Positions 20,117 to 30,520 of a stretch of DNA of 64,000 bases are shown piece after piece. The stretch's first letter is position 1; each line of letters begins with the position of its first letter. The notes beneath the pieces are model-generated. The model did no database searches. It was not told where the DNA came from and saw nothing but the letters and a program-made list of their open reading frames with translations. Made by a program: the position numbers and the translations under genes. This stretch comes from Neoarius graeffei (Eukaryota; Chordata; Actinopteri; Siluriformes; Ariidae), in assembly GCF_027579695.1 (NCBI RefSeq), contig NC_083570.1:11468051-11532050 (forward strand). The letters run 5' to 3'.

Positions 20117-20770
20117 TAACAATTTTAATAACTACAAAAATATATTACATTTGATAGATGTCTCACATTGTCCCACAAAAATATTAATATAGTGTAGATA
20201 ACATTACTAACTGGTTCTGTTAATTGTCCATTTTGGTCATTAAACACATTTAACATTCACTTTTATTATGATTACACTGATTGAATTTTTTTTTTGGGGG
20301 GGGACACAAAATGTAACGGAATAATTACTTTCCCTGGTAATTAGTTACTTTTATGACAAAGTAACTCCGTTACTAACTCCGTTACTTTTTGGGAAAAGTA
20401 ACTAGTAACTATAACTAATTACTTTTTGAAAGTAACGTGCCCAACACCAGTGATGGGAATAACGGCGTTAGAAATAAACGGCGTTACTAACGGCGTTACT
20501 TTTTTTAGTAACGAGTAATCTAACTAATTACTTTTTACATCGTTATAACGCCGTTCCCGTTACTTACAATAAAATGCTCTGCGTTACTTTATTAAAGCTG
20601 TTCTCATCTGGCACGCTGCTCGCTCAGCCTTTCTTTCCTCTGCTTTAGTGTGGGGCGGGGAGATGCGAGACAACGGCATAGTCAGCCAATCAGAGTAGAT
20701 TTGGACAACATACGTAGGTAGGCCACGCCTACTGCACTACTGCGCGCTCTTTCAATCGGAAGACACAGCG

Positions 20771-20920
20771 ATGGCGAGCGGTCAGCCCAGCACTGCGCTT
20801 TCACACTGGAAATACAGCATTACTTTTCATTACTTGAAATAAAAGGCAAAAATGTCTACGTGCAATGCACATTATGTCGAGGAACAAAGCGTTTGTCCTC
20901 GTCAGTGGCCAGTAATTAGT
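20771..20920 (+). pseudogene. hAT first exon, frame broken (array unit 4)
   Basis: After WKYS the sequence GCATTACTTTT replaces GCCAGGACTTTT. The net 1-nt loss leads to an early stop (WKYSITFHYLK-stop). Confidence 0.7.
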
Positions 20921-21102
20921 AACAATTTTAATAACTACAAAAATATATTACATTTGATAGATGTCTCACATTGTCCCACAAAAATATTAATATAGTGTAG
21001 ATAACATTACTAACTGGTTCTGTTAATTGTCCATTTTGGTCATTAAACACATTTAACATTCACTTTTATTATGATTACACTGATTGAATTTTTTTTTTGG
21101 GG

Positions 21103-21117
21103 GGGGGGGGGGGGGGG
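21103..21117 (+). repeat. Poly-G run in array unit 4
   Basis: The G run is much longer here than in units 2 and 3 (about 8 G). Confidence 0.9.
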
Positions 21118-21299
21118 ACACAAAATGTAACGGAATAATTACTTTCCCTGGTAATTAGTTACTTTTATGACAAAGTAACTCCGTTACTAACTCCGTTACT
21201 TTTTGGGAAAAGTAACTAGTAACTATAACTAATTACTTTTTGAAAGTAACGTGCCCAACACTGCCCAACACTGCCTATAGCACATGAACGCAGCATTTT

Positions 21300-21488
21300 T
21301 ATGAGCTCTGCTCAGGTAGAAGGAAGGAGGAGCTGGATCAGGTCCGACTCCACCCCCTCCCCTGCACAATCGGGATACTTTGCGGAGTTTAGGACCTTGA
21401 AGAAGGCTCCTCCGTCTCGGCTCGGCGGCTCTCCGCTCTGAAGCCCCGATGTTGCGCTCAGAGCTCCGGGATCCGCGCCGCTCCAAGG
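21300..21488 (+). promoter_or_regulatory. CpG-rich 5' flank and probable 5' UTR of a host gene
   Basis: GC- and CpG-rich sequence unlike its AT-rich surroundings, continuing to about 21720. It lies between the right end of the 9764-21292 element and the ATG at 21489. No TATA box in a convincing position; an initiation site within a CpG island is assumed. The transposon pile-up begins only about 200 bp upstream of the ATG. Confidence 0.55.
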
Positions 21489-21579
21489 ATGTCCCTCTCG
21501 GATGTGGCCGCTCAGTGCGCGCTCCTGCTCGGGTTCACGTGCCTGGCCGCTCGCGCTCACACTTCCGGTCACTTCTCAG
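21489..21579 (+). CDS. First coding exon of a host gene for a secreted or membrane protein (unidentified)
   Basis: From ATG at 21489 the exon encodes MSLSDVAAQCALLLGFTCLA, then ARAHTSGHFS, and ends at 21579 with CAG before the donor GTGAGA. The hydrophobic run ALLLGFTCLAA with small residues after it (ARA) looks like a cleavable signal peptide. The exon is 91 nt, so the intron is in phase 1, which is common after signal-peptide exons of modular extracellular proteins. It sits in a CpG-rich block and belongs to no repeat seen elsewhere in the window. I do not recognise the gene; no second exon was found in the 42 kb downstream, so the first intron is long or the later exons were missed. Confidence 0.6.
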
Positions 21580-21731
21580 GTGAGATCTCACGTGCGCGTC
21601 TCGCGCAGCTTTTTATTCTGAAGTGCTGGTGCGGTCAGCTCTGTTTGAAATGCGCGTGCTGGAAGTTTTACTGGAGAGGTTTATAGGCGCGCGCACCTTC
21701 TCTTGTGCTCGTCACTGCGCCAGGACGCGGG
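21580..21731 (+). other. Start of the putative first intron
   Basis: GC-rich continuation of the CpG island after the GTGAGA donor. No element is recognised until the 63-bp MITE. Confidence 0.5.
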
Positions 21732-21794
21732 CAGTGTTGCCAGATTGGGCGGTTTTAAGTGCATTGAACATGTTTCGTATGTATGGCAACACTG
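21732..21794. mobile_element. 63-bp hAT MITE (CAGTGTTGCCAGAT family), copy 2
   Basis: Ends CAGTGTTGCCAGATTG and TGGCAACACTG, with exact duplication GACGCGGG (21724-21731 and 21795-21802). It is an internally shortened relative of the 92-bp copies, inserted in the CpG-rich start of the putative intron. Confidence 0.9.
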
Positions 21795-22137
21795 GACGCG
21801 GGTCGGGTTCTGCCTTTATGACCTGGCAAGGTGCATGCGGTGTCACTTTCATGAGCTCCTCAGCCACAAAGTTCTTCTTAAAGCAAAAACCAGGGGCGAT
21901 TCTAGCAGCTGATCTTTGGGGGTGCTTAGCCCCCAGAGCTGACAGACGCACCTGGCTTGAACGACAGTGTTTCCACGTTTATTCCGCATTTAGACTAGAC
22001 TTAACTAGACAAGAAGACTAGACTAGACTTATGCAATGTTTTAACAGAAGCTGACCCAATAAACTATGATATCTACACATTTACAACCACTGACACAAAT
22101 ATTTACGTTATATTTTTAACTAAACAAGACCATTTGT

Positions 22138-22516
22138 GGGTGGCATGGTGGTGTAGTGGTTAGCGCTGTCGCCTCACAGCAAGAAGGTCCTGGGTTCGAG
22201 CCCCGGGGCCGGCGAGGGCCTTTCTGTGTGGAGTTTGCATGTTCTCCCCGTGTCCGCGTGGGTTTCCTCCGGGTGCTCCGGTTTCTCCCACAGTCCAAAG
22301 ACATGCAGGTTAGGTTAACTGGTGACTCTAAATTGAGCGTAGGTGTGAATGTGAGTGTGAATGGTTGTCTGTGTCTATGTGTCAGCCCTGTGATGACCTG
22401 GCGACTTGTCCAGGGTGTACCCCGCCTTTCGCCCGTAGTCAGCTGGGATAGGCTCCAGCTTGCCTGCGACCCTGTAGAAGGATAAAGCGGCTAGAGGTGA
22501 TGTGAATGTGATGTGA
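22138..22516 (+). mobile_element. V-SINE with irregular flanking repeat
   Basis: Full SINE with a slightly changed start (GGGTGGCATGG). The 22-nt sequence beginning ATATTTTTAACTAAACAAGA occurs at 22110-22131 and again at 22517-22538, but 7 nt separate the left copy from the SINE start. The duplication is either unusually long or was remodelled together with the next SINE. Confidence 0.88.
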
Positions 22517-22544
22517 TATTTTTAACTAAACAAGACCTACTACT

Positions 22545-22916
22545 GGGCGGCACGGTGGTGTAGTGGTTAGCGCTGTCGCCTCACAGCAAGAAGGTCCGGG
22601 TTCGAGCCCCGTGGCCGGCGAGGGCCTTTCTGTGCGGAGTTTGCATGTTCTCCCCGTGTCCGCGTGGGTTTCCTCCGGGTGCTCCGGTTTCCCCCACAGT
22701 CCAAAGACATGCAGGTTAGGTTAACTGGTGACTCTAAATTGACCGTAGGTGTGAATGTGAGTGTGAATGGTTGTCTGTGTCTATGTGTCAGCCCTGTGAT
22801 GACCTGGCGACTTGTCCAGGGTGTACCCCGCCTTTCGCCCGTAGTCAGCTGGGATAGGCTCCAGCTTGCCTGCGACCCTGTAGAACAGGATAAAGCGGCT
22901 ACAGATAATGAGATGA
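22545..22916 (+). mobile_element. V-SINE, full length
   Basis: Second SINE in the same orientation only ~30 bp after the previous one. The tail ends CTACAGATAATGAGATGA. No clean duplication was seen. Confidence 0.92.
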
Positions 22917-23408
22917 AGACCATTTGTAATGTTGGAGCTATTCATTTTGAACAGTGGTAATTGTTAATTAATGTGTTATTGTGTAATAATAGTGTGTATT
23001 ATTATGATTTTACATTAGTTTACATTTTTTGTTATATTTTGGTCGTGTTCTTTTGATAGTCATTTGTTTAATTGTTTGCTTCGTGCATGTACGTTTCAGT
23101 GTCTGTTTTGATTCATTTGCTAATTATTATGATGTTATTTATGATAAATATAAATATATAAATGATAAGCAAACGTAAACGCTATGTTACAGTAAATAAA
23201 ACTGACTAACACACGGTGGTCTAGCACCGTAGCACTTGTACAGCTCTGCACAAAAGTATCTCGATATGGATGATAAATGTCGTTTTTATCATTCTGTTCA
23301 TAGACCAGGGAACATCAATATTGCATTATGCATATTACTGTGTTGTGTTTAACAACTGTAACTCCGGTCCATACCTTCACATCTCGCTATGCCAGTAATA
23401 CTCAGGTG

Positions 23409-24770
23409 TAGGGCTGCTCGATATTGGAAAAAATCAATATCATGATTTTTTCAGTAAATATCGATATCGCGATTTTTAAAACGATATTTATACACCTTTT
23501 TTTAAAGCCCTGATCATCAACACCTGAGGCACCGGGCCACATTTTTATAGTACAGGCCTCATAGGCTACCTGTCAACCCTTCCCGTTGTACCCTGAAACG
23601 CCTTTTACTTAAACTATTTACTGTGCAAGCGCGTACTTTGCATAGGTCCTATAGCCTGCACAAGGCTCACGTTCTCCTCACTCAACATTTCCGATCACAG
23701 AGGATGGAGCCAGCGCTGGTATTACCAGTGATTACTGCGTAACGTCCACACTGGCTCGTAGCCAGCCAAGGATAAAATCTCTCTCTTACACACACACACA
23801 CACACTACAACGTAAGCTTGTGTGTTATTAAGACACCAACATTAAACACGCACAATATAGAGACAAGTCCTTAAGAATTAACATACATGAAAATAGGCTT
23901 CTCTTCCTTCATCTTCCAAATGTGGACTCCGCTATCTTTTTGGCATGTCAGCATTGAAATACCATTTGCAGAGATATTTCACTCGCCATTAAGAAAAGTA
24001 AAAGCAACACATGATTAGGGCTGCATGATTAGCAGGGGGACACCGTTTTAAGCGCACGGAATTTTAAAAACAATGTAATTACATCTGAGTCCGTCTACAT
24101 CGCGCAATAAACCCGTCCTTAGCAGAACCTACTTCAAAGCATGATGCTAGCTGCAGATGCACAAGTCAAAATCAAATGAACCCAAGTAAACATGCCGCGG
24201 CGGGCAACATTAATAATCAAATTGCCTTACCTTAAAACGCTGCCTTGACCACAGGACGACTCGCAATTATTCCACTTAAATCCACACGGTTTAACACATC
24301 TAACACAGCTAGCAAGCTGGATATGTGCTAATATTGTTGTGCTTGTTTTCTTCCGTAGATGCCATTTTTACATTACCCAGTCCCACATCCAAAAATATGA
24401 CGTAAATATATGTTAATTGTATTATTATAACTATTAGCAAGCAAATCAAACAACATATTAAGAAATCAATATATCAAATCACCCGACACGTATGAAAACA
24501 GAAGAACTGATTTTTTACTGTTGCGGAGATATCGTGGGAGTAGAATGGATGACGTATGCAAGGCTACGGTGTGCCTTAGGGGACAGAAGGGTTCGTTTTA
24601 CCTTACTGTCACGTCAATGTTATTGTTGTTTTATTGCCATTGTAGAAATATTGTGCACGTCCCTTTCGACAAATGACAAAAAATCGTTTCATATCGATAT
24701 TATGAATTTTGATATCGTTTGACACCGATATCGATATCGTGATAAAAATACGATATATTGCACAGCTCTA
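23409..24770. mobile_element. hAT-type element with TAGGGCTGCTCGATATT ends, copy 2
   Basis: Left TAGGGCTGCTCGATATTGG and right CGATATATTGCACAGCTCTA; CTCAGGTG duplicated exactly (23401-23408 and 24771-24778). ATCGATAT-type subterminal repeats at both ends match the family at 10019-10899. No transposase exon recognised; an internal AGGGCTGCATGATTAG at about 24015 suggests a further remnant. Confidence 0.95.
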
Positions 24771-25833
24771 CTCAGGTGCTACTTCGAGTTCCTCATCGGC
24801 GTGGAATCCAGTTAAAAATAACACCATGTCGTAGCAAGCACTCGCGCGGACAGGCAACCCAATCAGAGGGGACGCAAGGAGGAGAGGGATTTTACTGCTC
24901 ATAGAACTATCACCTAACAGGTGAATTCAAGAACACACACACGGCCGCGCACACATTCATTGCGCAGTGCGCAAGGGCACTTATTTCTGAAAATTACGTC
25001 CAAAAGCAGTGTTTTTGAGGGTGCTGAGCTAGGGGGTGCTGAGCTCGTTTTTGGGGGTGCTTGAGCACCCCCAAAAATAGGCTAAACACGCCCCTGACAA
25101 AAACAGATCCCTTTTGAAGATGCATCAAAAAAAGGACAGTTTGGGTTGGTCCTGGAGAATCGTGCACATGTTCTGATCACACCTGAGCAGAGGTGGAAAA
25201 AGTAGAGTAGAGTGGGGGGAAAAGCCCCCTTAAGGAAAATTCAGTTTTTCTCCAAGTCGAAATGAACCATGTGTTTAGTTTTAATCATAGTTTTTGACAA
25301 CAGTGACATGAACAATAATGCCACCTAAAGTTTGCCTAAAGTTAATACTTAATTTTTTTTTTTTACAAAAACATTGTGCCAAGGGGCCTTTTACCCCCCC
25401 AGTGGGGTAAAAGGCCCCCTGAGGTGGGGCAATAGGCCCCCTCACTCAAAAAAAAGCTGTTTGGATACCAAAAGTGTTTACTTAAAGGAACAGTCCACCG
25501 TACTTCCATAATGAAATATGCTCTTATCTGAATTGAGACGAGCTGATCCGTACCTCTCCGAGCTTTGCGCGACGTCCCAGTCAGTCAGACGCGCTGTCAC
25601 TCCTGTTAGCAATGTAGCTAGGCTCAGCATGGCCAATGGTATTTTTTGGGGCTGTAGTTAGATGCGACCAAACTCTTCCACGTTTTTCCTGTTTACATAG
25701 GTTTATATGCAGAGTGCGAATTACCCCACCATAATTGGGGGGTACCATCATGGTCCACTATCATATCAATCCCCCCCGGTCCCGTCCTGTCTCGTCTATG
25801 GAAGTCGGTGTCAGTAACTCAACACAATAACTC

Positions 25834-26173
25834 ATCTCATCTCATTATCTCTAGCCGCTTCATCCCTCTACAGGGTCACAGGCAAGCTGGAGCCTATCCC
25901 AGCTGACTACGGGCGAAAGGCGGGGTACACCCTGGACAAGTCGCCAGGTCATCACAGGGCTGACACATAGACACAGACAACCATTCACACTCACATTCAC
26001 ACCTACGCTCAATTTAGAGTCACCAGTTAGCCTAACCTGCATGTCTTTGGACTGTGGGGGAAACCGGAACATGCAAACTCCACACAGAAAGGCCCTCGCC
26101 GACCCCGGGGCTCGAACCCAGGACCTTCTTGCTGTGAGGCGACAGCGCTAACCACTACACCACCATGCCGCCC
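25834..26173 (-). mobile_element. V-SINE with internal deletion
   Basis: Antisense copy with duplication ACACAATAACTC (25822-25833 and 26174-26185). About 34 bp of the core before GAACATGCAAACTCC is missing compared with other copies. Confidence 0.95.
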
Positions 26174-27413
26174 ACACAATAACTCTGAACAATAATTTTT
26201 AATGTCATTAAGAAGCATGACAAACCATACAGTACTACCACAGAAGAAAAACAGCAGTACAACCTGATAACCTTCTTTGTCAGAACAAACTGGGTATCAT
26301 CACTACAAATGAGTCACATACAGTATATACACACATGCAGAACAGTCCTGCTCTCTTTCGTCCTGCTGTGCCTCTCCTGTCTGCTGGGAACCCATTTTCT
26401 TTATTCACATGAACAGTGTATGAAACCTAACTGCACCTACACTTGTACTGTAATTGTCTGTAGATCTTAGTGCTAATATTTACTACTTACTCTTTTAGCA
26501 CCAAAAAAATGCCTGATGTCTGGCCCTTTTCTTTTCCTCATGTTTGGCCTACTGTCTCTGTGAATAAACTCAAACAGGGTACTCAGATGAAACTATCAAT
26601 ATCTTAAAAATAATACAAAAGGAATGTAAGTAAAAACAATAGAAAACAAATTCAAACACTAGCATATGTACTAGGCTATTTTGCCTAGGCTTGCCTACTA
26701 TCTGGCTCTTTTTGTGTTGCCCCCAGAGGTTCTGATTGTAATTTTACATAGGCTTAGGTAGGCCTACATCAGAACTTCTTGTGCCTAATCTCACACACAC
26801 ACACAGGATGGGCCTATGTGCCAAATGAATTTCAGAAGGGCACAATTTATTCATGATAAAATAAGAATGGAAACATATGGCGTTCTTCTCCTTTGAAATG
26901 AGAATCGTTTCTATACCACACTGTAATAAGCTTGATTTAAATAGAGACTTAGCTTATCTTGCTAACTAACGTTGGTAACTAACGTTAACGTCCGTCCACT
27001 GTAGCCTACTGGCCTCAGTGGGTAAGTAATTCAACATATAAAGACGTGACATGAGCTGAAAGAAGAACAAATCACTTTAATAAATGAAAGTTGTAAAATA
27101 ACACATTTTCAACAGGCTAAAAGTTGGTTAGCAACTAACATTACCAATGCACGTCTTCTGCTACAAACCATAGATTGTATAAATTGCTGCAAACCCATGG
27201 ACTGTATCTGAGGAATCAACTGAATACGGTGTGGACTAGAAGCTGTTGCTTCTAGCGCGTTCTAGCGCTGCGGTGACTAAAAATGGTACGGTCCATAATA
27301 TGGGTGTCTGTCTGAAATCGATTTACATTAAAATGTTCCTACAATAAGAATGCTGAATGGGAGTTGGTTTGAATTATATATTCCTTTTCACAATATCAGA
27401 AAAAATATCGGAC

Positions 27414-27434
27414 CCCCCCCCCCCCCCCCCCCCC
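27414..27434 (+). repeat. Poly-C run
   Basis: Uninterrupted C run of about 20 nt inside the TTAA-flanked element. Confidence 0.9.
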
Positions 27435-27510
27435 AAACTTATATTTTTGTCTCTTTGGGGGGTACTGGGTCTTCATTGGGGAGTATAGTACCCCCCGTAA
27501 TTCGAACTAT

Positions 27511-27790
27511 GTTTATATGACCAGTGACATGAAACAAAGTTCAGTTAAAAAAATTGAAACGTGGCGATTTTCTATGCTATGGAAAGTCCGCACTATAATG
27601 ACAGGCGTACTAACACCTTCCGCGCGCTTCGGCAGCGCACTGATATCTGAGCTCCGTATCAATGCGCTGCCGAAGCGCGCAGAAGGTGTTAGTACGCCTG
27701 TCATTATAGTGCGGACTTTCCATAGCATAGAAAATCGCTACGTTTCAATTTGTGTAACTGAACTTGTTTCATATCACTGGTCATATAAAC
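27511..27790. repeat. Near-perfect 280-bp palindrome
   Basis: Arm 27511-27639 pairs with 27663-27790 around a 23-nt loop. Only a few mismatches were seen (for example GTGGCGATTT versus AAATCGCTAC, and CCTTCCGCGCGC versus GCGCGCAGAAGG). It lies inside the right inverted repeat of the TTAA-flanked element and is absent from the left one. Confidence 0.93.
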
Positions 27791-29159
27791 CTATGTAAAC
27801 AGGAAAAACGTGGAAGAGTTTGGTCGCATCTAACTACAGCCCCAAAAAATACCATTGGCCATACTGAGCCTAGCTACATTGCTAACAGGAGTAACAGCGC
27901 GTCTGACTGCGTCTGACTGACTGGGAGGTCGCGCAAAGCTCGGAGAGGTACGGAGCAGCTCGTCTCAATTCAGATAAGAGCATATTTCATTATGGAAGTA
28001 CGGTGGACTGTTCCTTTAAGCCTATAATGTGAAAGAAACAAGAAAATATCCCTGAATTAATGAATAGATGCATTATTTTATTATATTTCGCATTTTAATT
28101 TCAATATAATTGTGTGGATTGAACATGAATTAACAAAGAACAAGTGCATCAATAAATAATGCTAATTGAGTCAATGAACTCATTACATTAACATTACAGT
28201 GAAATGTAACGCTGTCTAAATAAATACCCCGCAGCTGAAAACCCCCAACTGAAACAACACACATGCCATCTCACACACACACACAGCCATATCACCATGT
28301 TATATGTAACTATAAGAATCTGAATCTGATGAGCATCAGTTAGCCAAACATGATGTGACTAATCTTAGGCTACTGTTCCAGCTAGCTACATAGCTATCTA
28401 GGCTAATCTGAGGTAATATTTTTAATATTAAGTTCAAATTACTTGCTTTACTCAACCAGGTAAGCGAGATGTTATTAAAAACTATGTATCTGCTATTCAG
28501 AAATGTATGAAATACGGTAGTTATGATAAAAGGAAACGATGCCCCCTGGGGGCCATTTACCCCGCCATTAAGGGGGCGTTTTACCCCACAGACTACACTT
28601 TTACAAAAAAGGGTCTTACTTTCAAAATGTGATTCAACTTTTTATACCTAATGTATTTTTTTAACGTACTGACTTGTCTACTCATACCACATGCACAGCT
28701 GTGATATCTGACGAAATAGCAGCTATCTAAATACAGTTTTACTGATATCTGAAAATTATATCACTTACCATGAAATTTGATTTCTCTCCGCTGCGTTGCT
28801 GATATGCGATCCACAGTGGATATTTGTATATCCCCGTTGTCAAGCCAGTCCATAGCAACAATAGAAATGTAACTTTGTGCCATCTGGTGGTTATTTTGGG
28901 TAAAACAGGCCAGGGGCGTATTACCCCACTCTACTCTGTCCTTACTTTGCTTAAATTCTACTCAAGTAAAAGTATCTACCCATCTAAAAATCTACTCGAG
29001 TAAAAGTAAAAAAGTACTCAATTTAAAATGTACTTTGAGTAAAAGTTACTTTCAATTATTTGATGTAAAAAAAGAAAGGACAAGTCATAAATCAAATTTG
29101 TTTTTAATGAACTATTAGTCCACATAATAACCTTTCAGGCAGTATAATGTATAAAGCTT

Positions 29160-29430
29160 TGTTTGGACTACCCCATCAAACATTTTCAAGTACAAGTGGC
29201 ATATGTGTGTGTATATATACAGAGTCTACCTGTAATGCGCAATTTTTCCGAGCCTCTCAATAAGGCAATTTTTCTATACTTTTTCACGGTAGTTAATGCA
29301 AATAGCCCTCTGTATTTAATCCTTCGTTTGTCTAATTTGTATTTCAGTTTTGTTATCTGTTTGACATTTTCTTGCTACTGTAACATGTGAATTTCCCCGA
29401 TGTCGGATGAATAAAGTGAATCTAATCTAA
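29160..29430 (+). mobile_element. LINE 3' end
   Basis: The stretch ends ATTTCCCCGATGTCGGATGA followed by ATAAAGTGAATCTAATCTAATC. A TTTCCC...GGGATGAATAAAGT motif plus short tandem tail is the usual 3' end of fish non-LTR retrotransposons. No coding sequence is retained. Confidence 0.5.
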
Positions 29431-29743
29431 TCTCATCTATTAAAGCCACTAAAGCAGACTTACTAAATGACACATATGAAACGTAAACCAACCAAACTCA
29501 AAGTATCCTGGGCTCTCACGATTTAAAGACAGCTAAGCGATTCCTTAGTAACACTGTGCTCTTCCTTATATAGAAAATAAAATTGACAAATTAACTGCAT
29601 AATGTTTACAACCTGTCGAGAGGTAATGTGCAAACTATTTTGAGACCACCCCGTAAAACCTTTTTAAGCAAAGTGCCAAATTCTGAATTGTATGATCTAA
29701 CTCAAACGCCACAATAAAAAAAGAAAATAAAACCAAACTCAAA

Positions 29744-29900
29744 CAGGTGGCTAAGGCGCCATACCATAAATCCGGGGACCCGGGTTCGATTCCAACCTGA
29801 GGTCATTTCCCGATCCCTCCCCGTGTCTCTCTCTCCCGATCATTTCCTGTCCTGTGTCTACACTGTCCTATCCAATAAAGGTGAAAAAGCCCCCCCAAAA
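29744..29900 (+). mobile_element. tRNA-derived SINE, third family, copy 1
   Basis: tRNA-like head (GGTGGCTAAGGCGCCATACC), box B GGGTTCGATTCC, then CTACACTGTCCTATCCAATAAAGG and an A-rich end. A second copy is at 45418-45555. Confidence 0.75.
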
Positions 29901-30268
29901 AAAGTATCCAAGACAGTGAAAATGTTTTGATGGCCTATCAGTGACCTCCCAAAGCTCTAGTCTAGGCTACAGCTAACAACCCAGGAGCTAGTCTATACAT
30001 GAATTAGGATTTTTTCATAAGAGACCAATTGCAACTAAAACCATGCACTCGTATTATTTCTGACTGTCGTTCTGATAAAACAAATTTGTAAACGTGAGGT
30101 GATTCATTTCATTTAGGCTACTTCACTTGAAACGTTAGCGATCAGTACGGATGCTAGGCGGCCAAAAGAATTGATAATGAAGGCACATTTTACTCAACAG
30201 TGGAAGGTTTTAACCAAACAATACATATAACGTTTGGGATACACGGGTAAATGCACATATCTTCTTAC

Positions 30269-30520
30269 CACCACATGCTTCCGCAGATTTGATGTGGAAG
30301 TTTTGTAGACTGATAGCTCTGTACGGCAGGGCAGGCACATTTTGCATTGCATTATGTTATTGCCTCGTTTGCATTTGAATGCAAAGTACTGGCTGAGATA
30401 CGGCCAAGGATTTCCCTTGCTGTCCGGCGCATCTATTCCACGGGAATTCTCTTCTTGGCAATCCTCAACCTCCTTCATGACCTCCTCTATCTCTTGCTCG
30501 GCTACCTCGGCACCAGCCAT
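30269..30520 (-). CDS. Tol2-like hAT transposase, first exon with BED finger
   Basis: From ATG at 30520 the frame reads MAGAEVAEQEIEEVMKEVED, an acidic linker, then GNPWPYLSQYFAFKCKRGNN, IMQCKMCLPCRTELSVYKTS and TSNLRKHV, ending at a GTAAGA donor. W-P-x-L-x-x-x-F, M-Q-C-x2-C-L-P and S-N-L-[KR]-K-H make an essentially complete BED finger, matching the DNA-binding start of Tol2-type transposases. The exon is 84 codons without stops. The catalytic exons should lie toward lower coordinates, but about 1.2 kb there (28938-30190) shows no recognisable transposase, so the element is a deletion derivative. Confidence 0.75.

Larger units (their letters stand above)
15074..21273 (+). mobile_element. Four-unit head-to-tail array of one hAT family
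   Basis: Units start at 15074, 18841, 19645 and 20449. The last three have a period of 804 bp. Each unit begins (C)AGTGATGGGAATAACGGCG and ends AAGTAACGTGCCCAACAC. The array as a whole is flanked by CCCATAGC (15066-15073) and CCTATAGC (21274-21281), 7 of 8 identical, and no duplication separates the units. So a single insertion was later amplified. Unit 1 holds two further hATs; without them it is about 813 bp. Units 2 and 3 look almost identical by eye. Unit 4 matches units 2/3 at its ends but unit 1 in the middle (GCGCGCTCTTTC, GAAGACACAGCG). Confidence 0.93.
9764..21292. mobile_element. Inverted-repeat element holding a deep stack of nested insertions
   Basis: Left end TGCGTTCATGTGCTATGGGA and right end ...TAGCACATGAACGCA are inverted. 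Rejoining the right end across the hAT array gives CCCATAGCACATGAACGCA, a 19-bp perfect match to the left end. Its own sequence (roughly 9764-10018, 10908-11000, 14911-15065 and 21282-21292) totals about 0.5 kb; the remaining ~11 kb is later insertions. A short frame starting MAASSTRLAYEPRKKWF at about 9918 lies in it. The superfamily is unknown and no target duplication was identified. Confidence 0.7.
21891..25096 (-). mobile_element. hAT-type element with CAGGGGCG ends, copy 2 (reversed)
   Basis: Ends CAGGGGCGATTCTAGCAGC and GGCTAAACACGCCCCTG; flanks GCAAAAAC (21883-21890) and ACAAAAAC (25097-25104), 7 of 8 identical. Its sequence is the reverse complement of 17463-18751 apart from indels and insertions. 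Two SINEs and a second hAT are nested in it. Confidence 0.92.
25486..28015. mobile_element. TTAA-flanked element with long inverted repeats
   Basis: Left AGGAACAGTCCACCGTACTT and its inverse at the right, with TTAA on both sides (25482-25485 and 28016-28019). The inverted repeats extend about 230 bp (to roughly 25716 and 27790). A TTAA target is known for piggyBac and Kolobok; the AGG start fits Kolobok-like MITEs of fish better, but this is tentative. It holds a SINE and a large palindrome. Confidence 0.85.
25204..28937. mobile_element. AGAGTAGAGTGGGG-ended element inside the Tol2-like hAT
   Basis: Left AGAGTAGAGTGGGG and right CCCCACTCTACTCT form a 14-bp perfect inverted repeat. Both ends continue with GGGGTAAAAGGCCCCC-like motifs. 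No target duplication or coding exon was identified. A TTAA-flanked element is nested in it; without that it is about 1.2 kb. Confidence 0.75.

Noticed and set aside
15074..21273. Satellite DNA or an array of host genes
   Set aside because: The unit has hAT ends and the array has an outer 8-bp duplication; only four units exist and the 49-codon frame is a transposase first exon.
25189..28937. TATA/GC-box promoter in the GGGGTAAAAGGCCCC blocks
   Set aside because: The motif is repeated symmetrically at both ends of a mobile element, so it is a subterminal repeat rather than a promoter.
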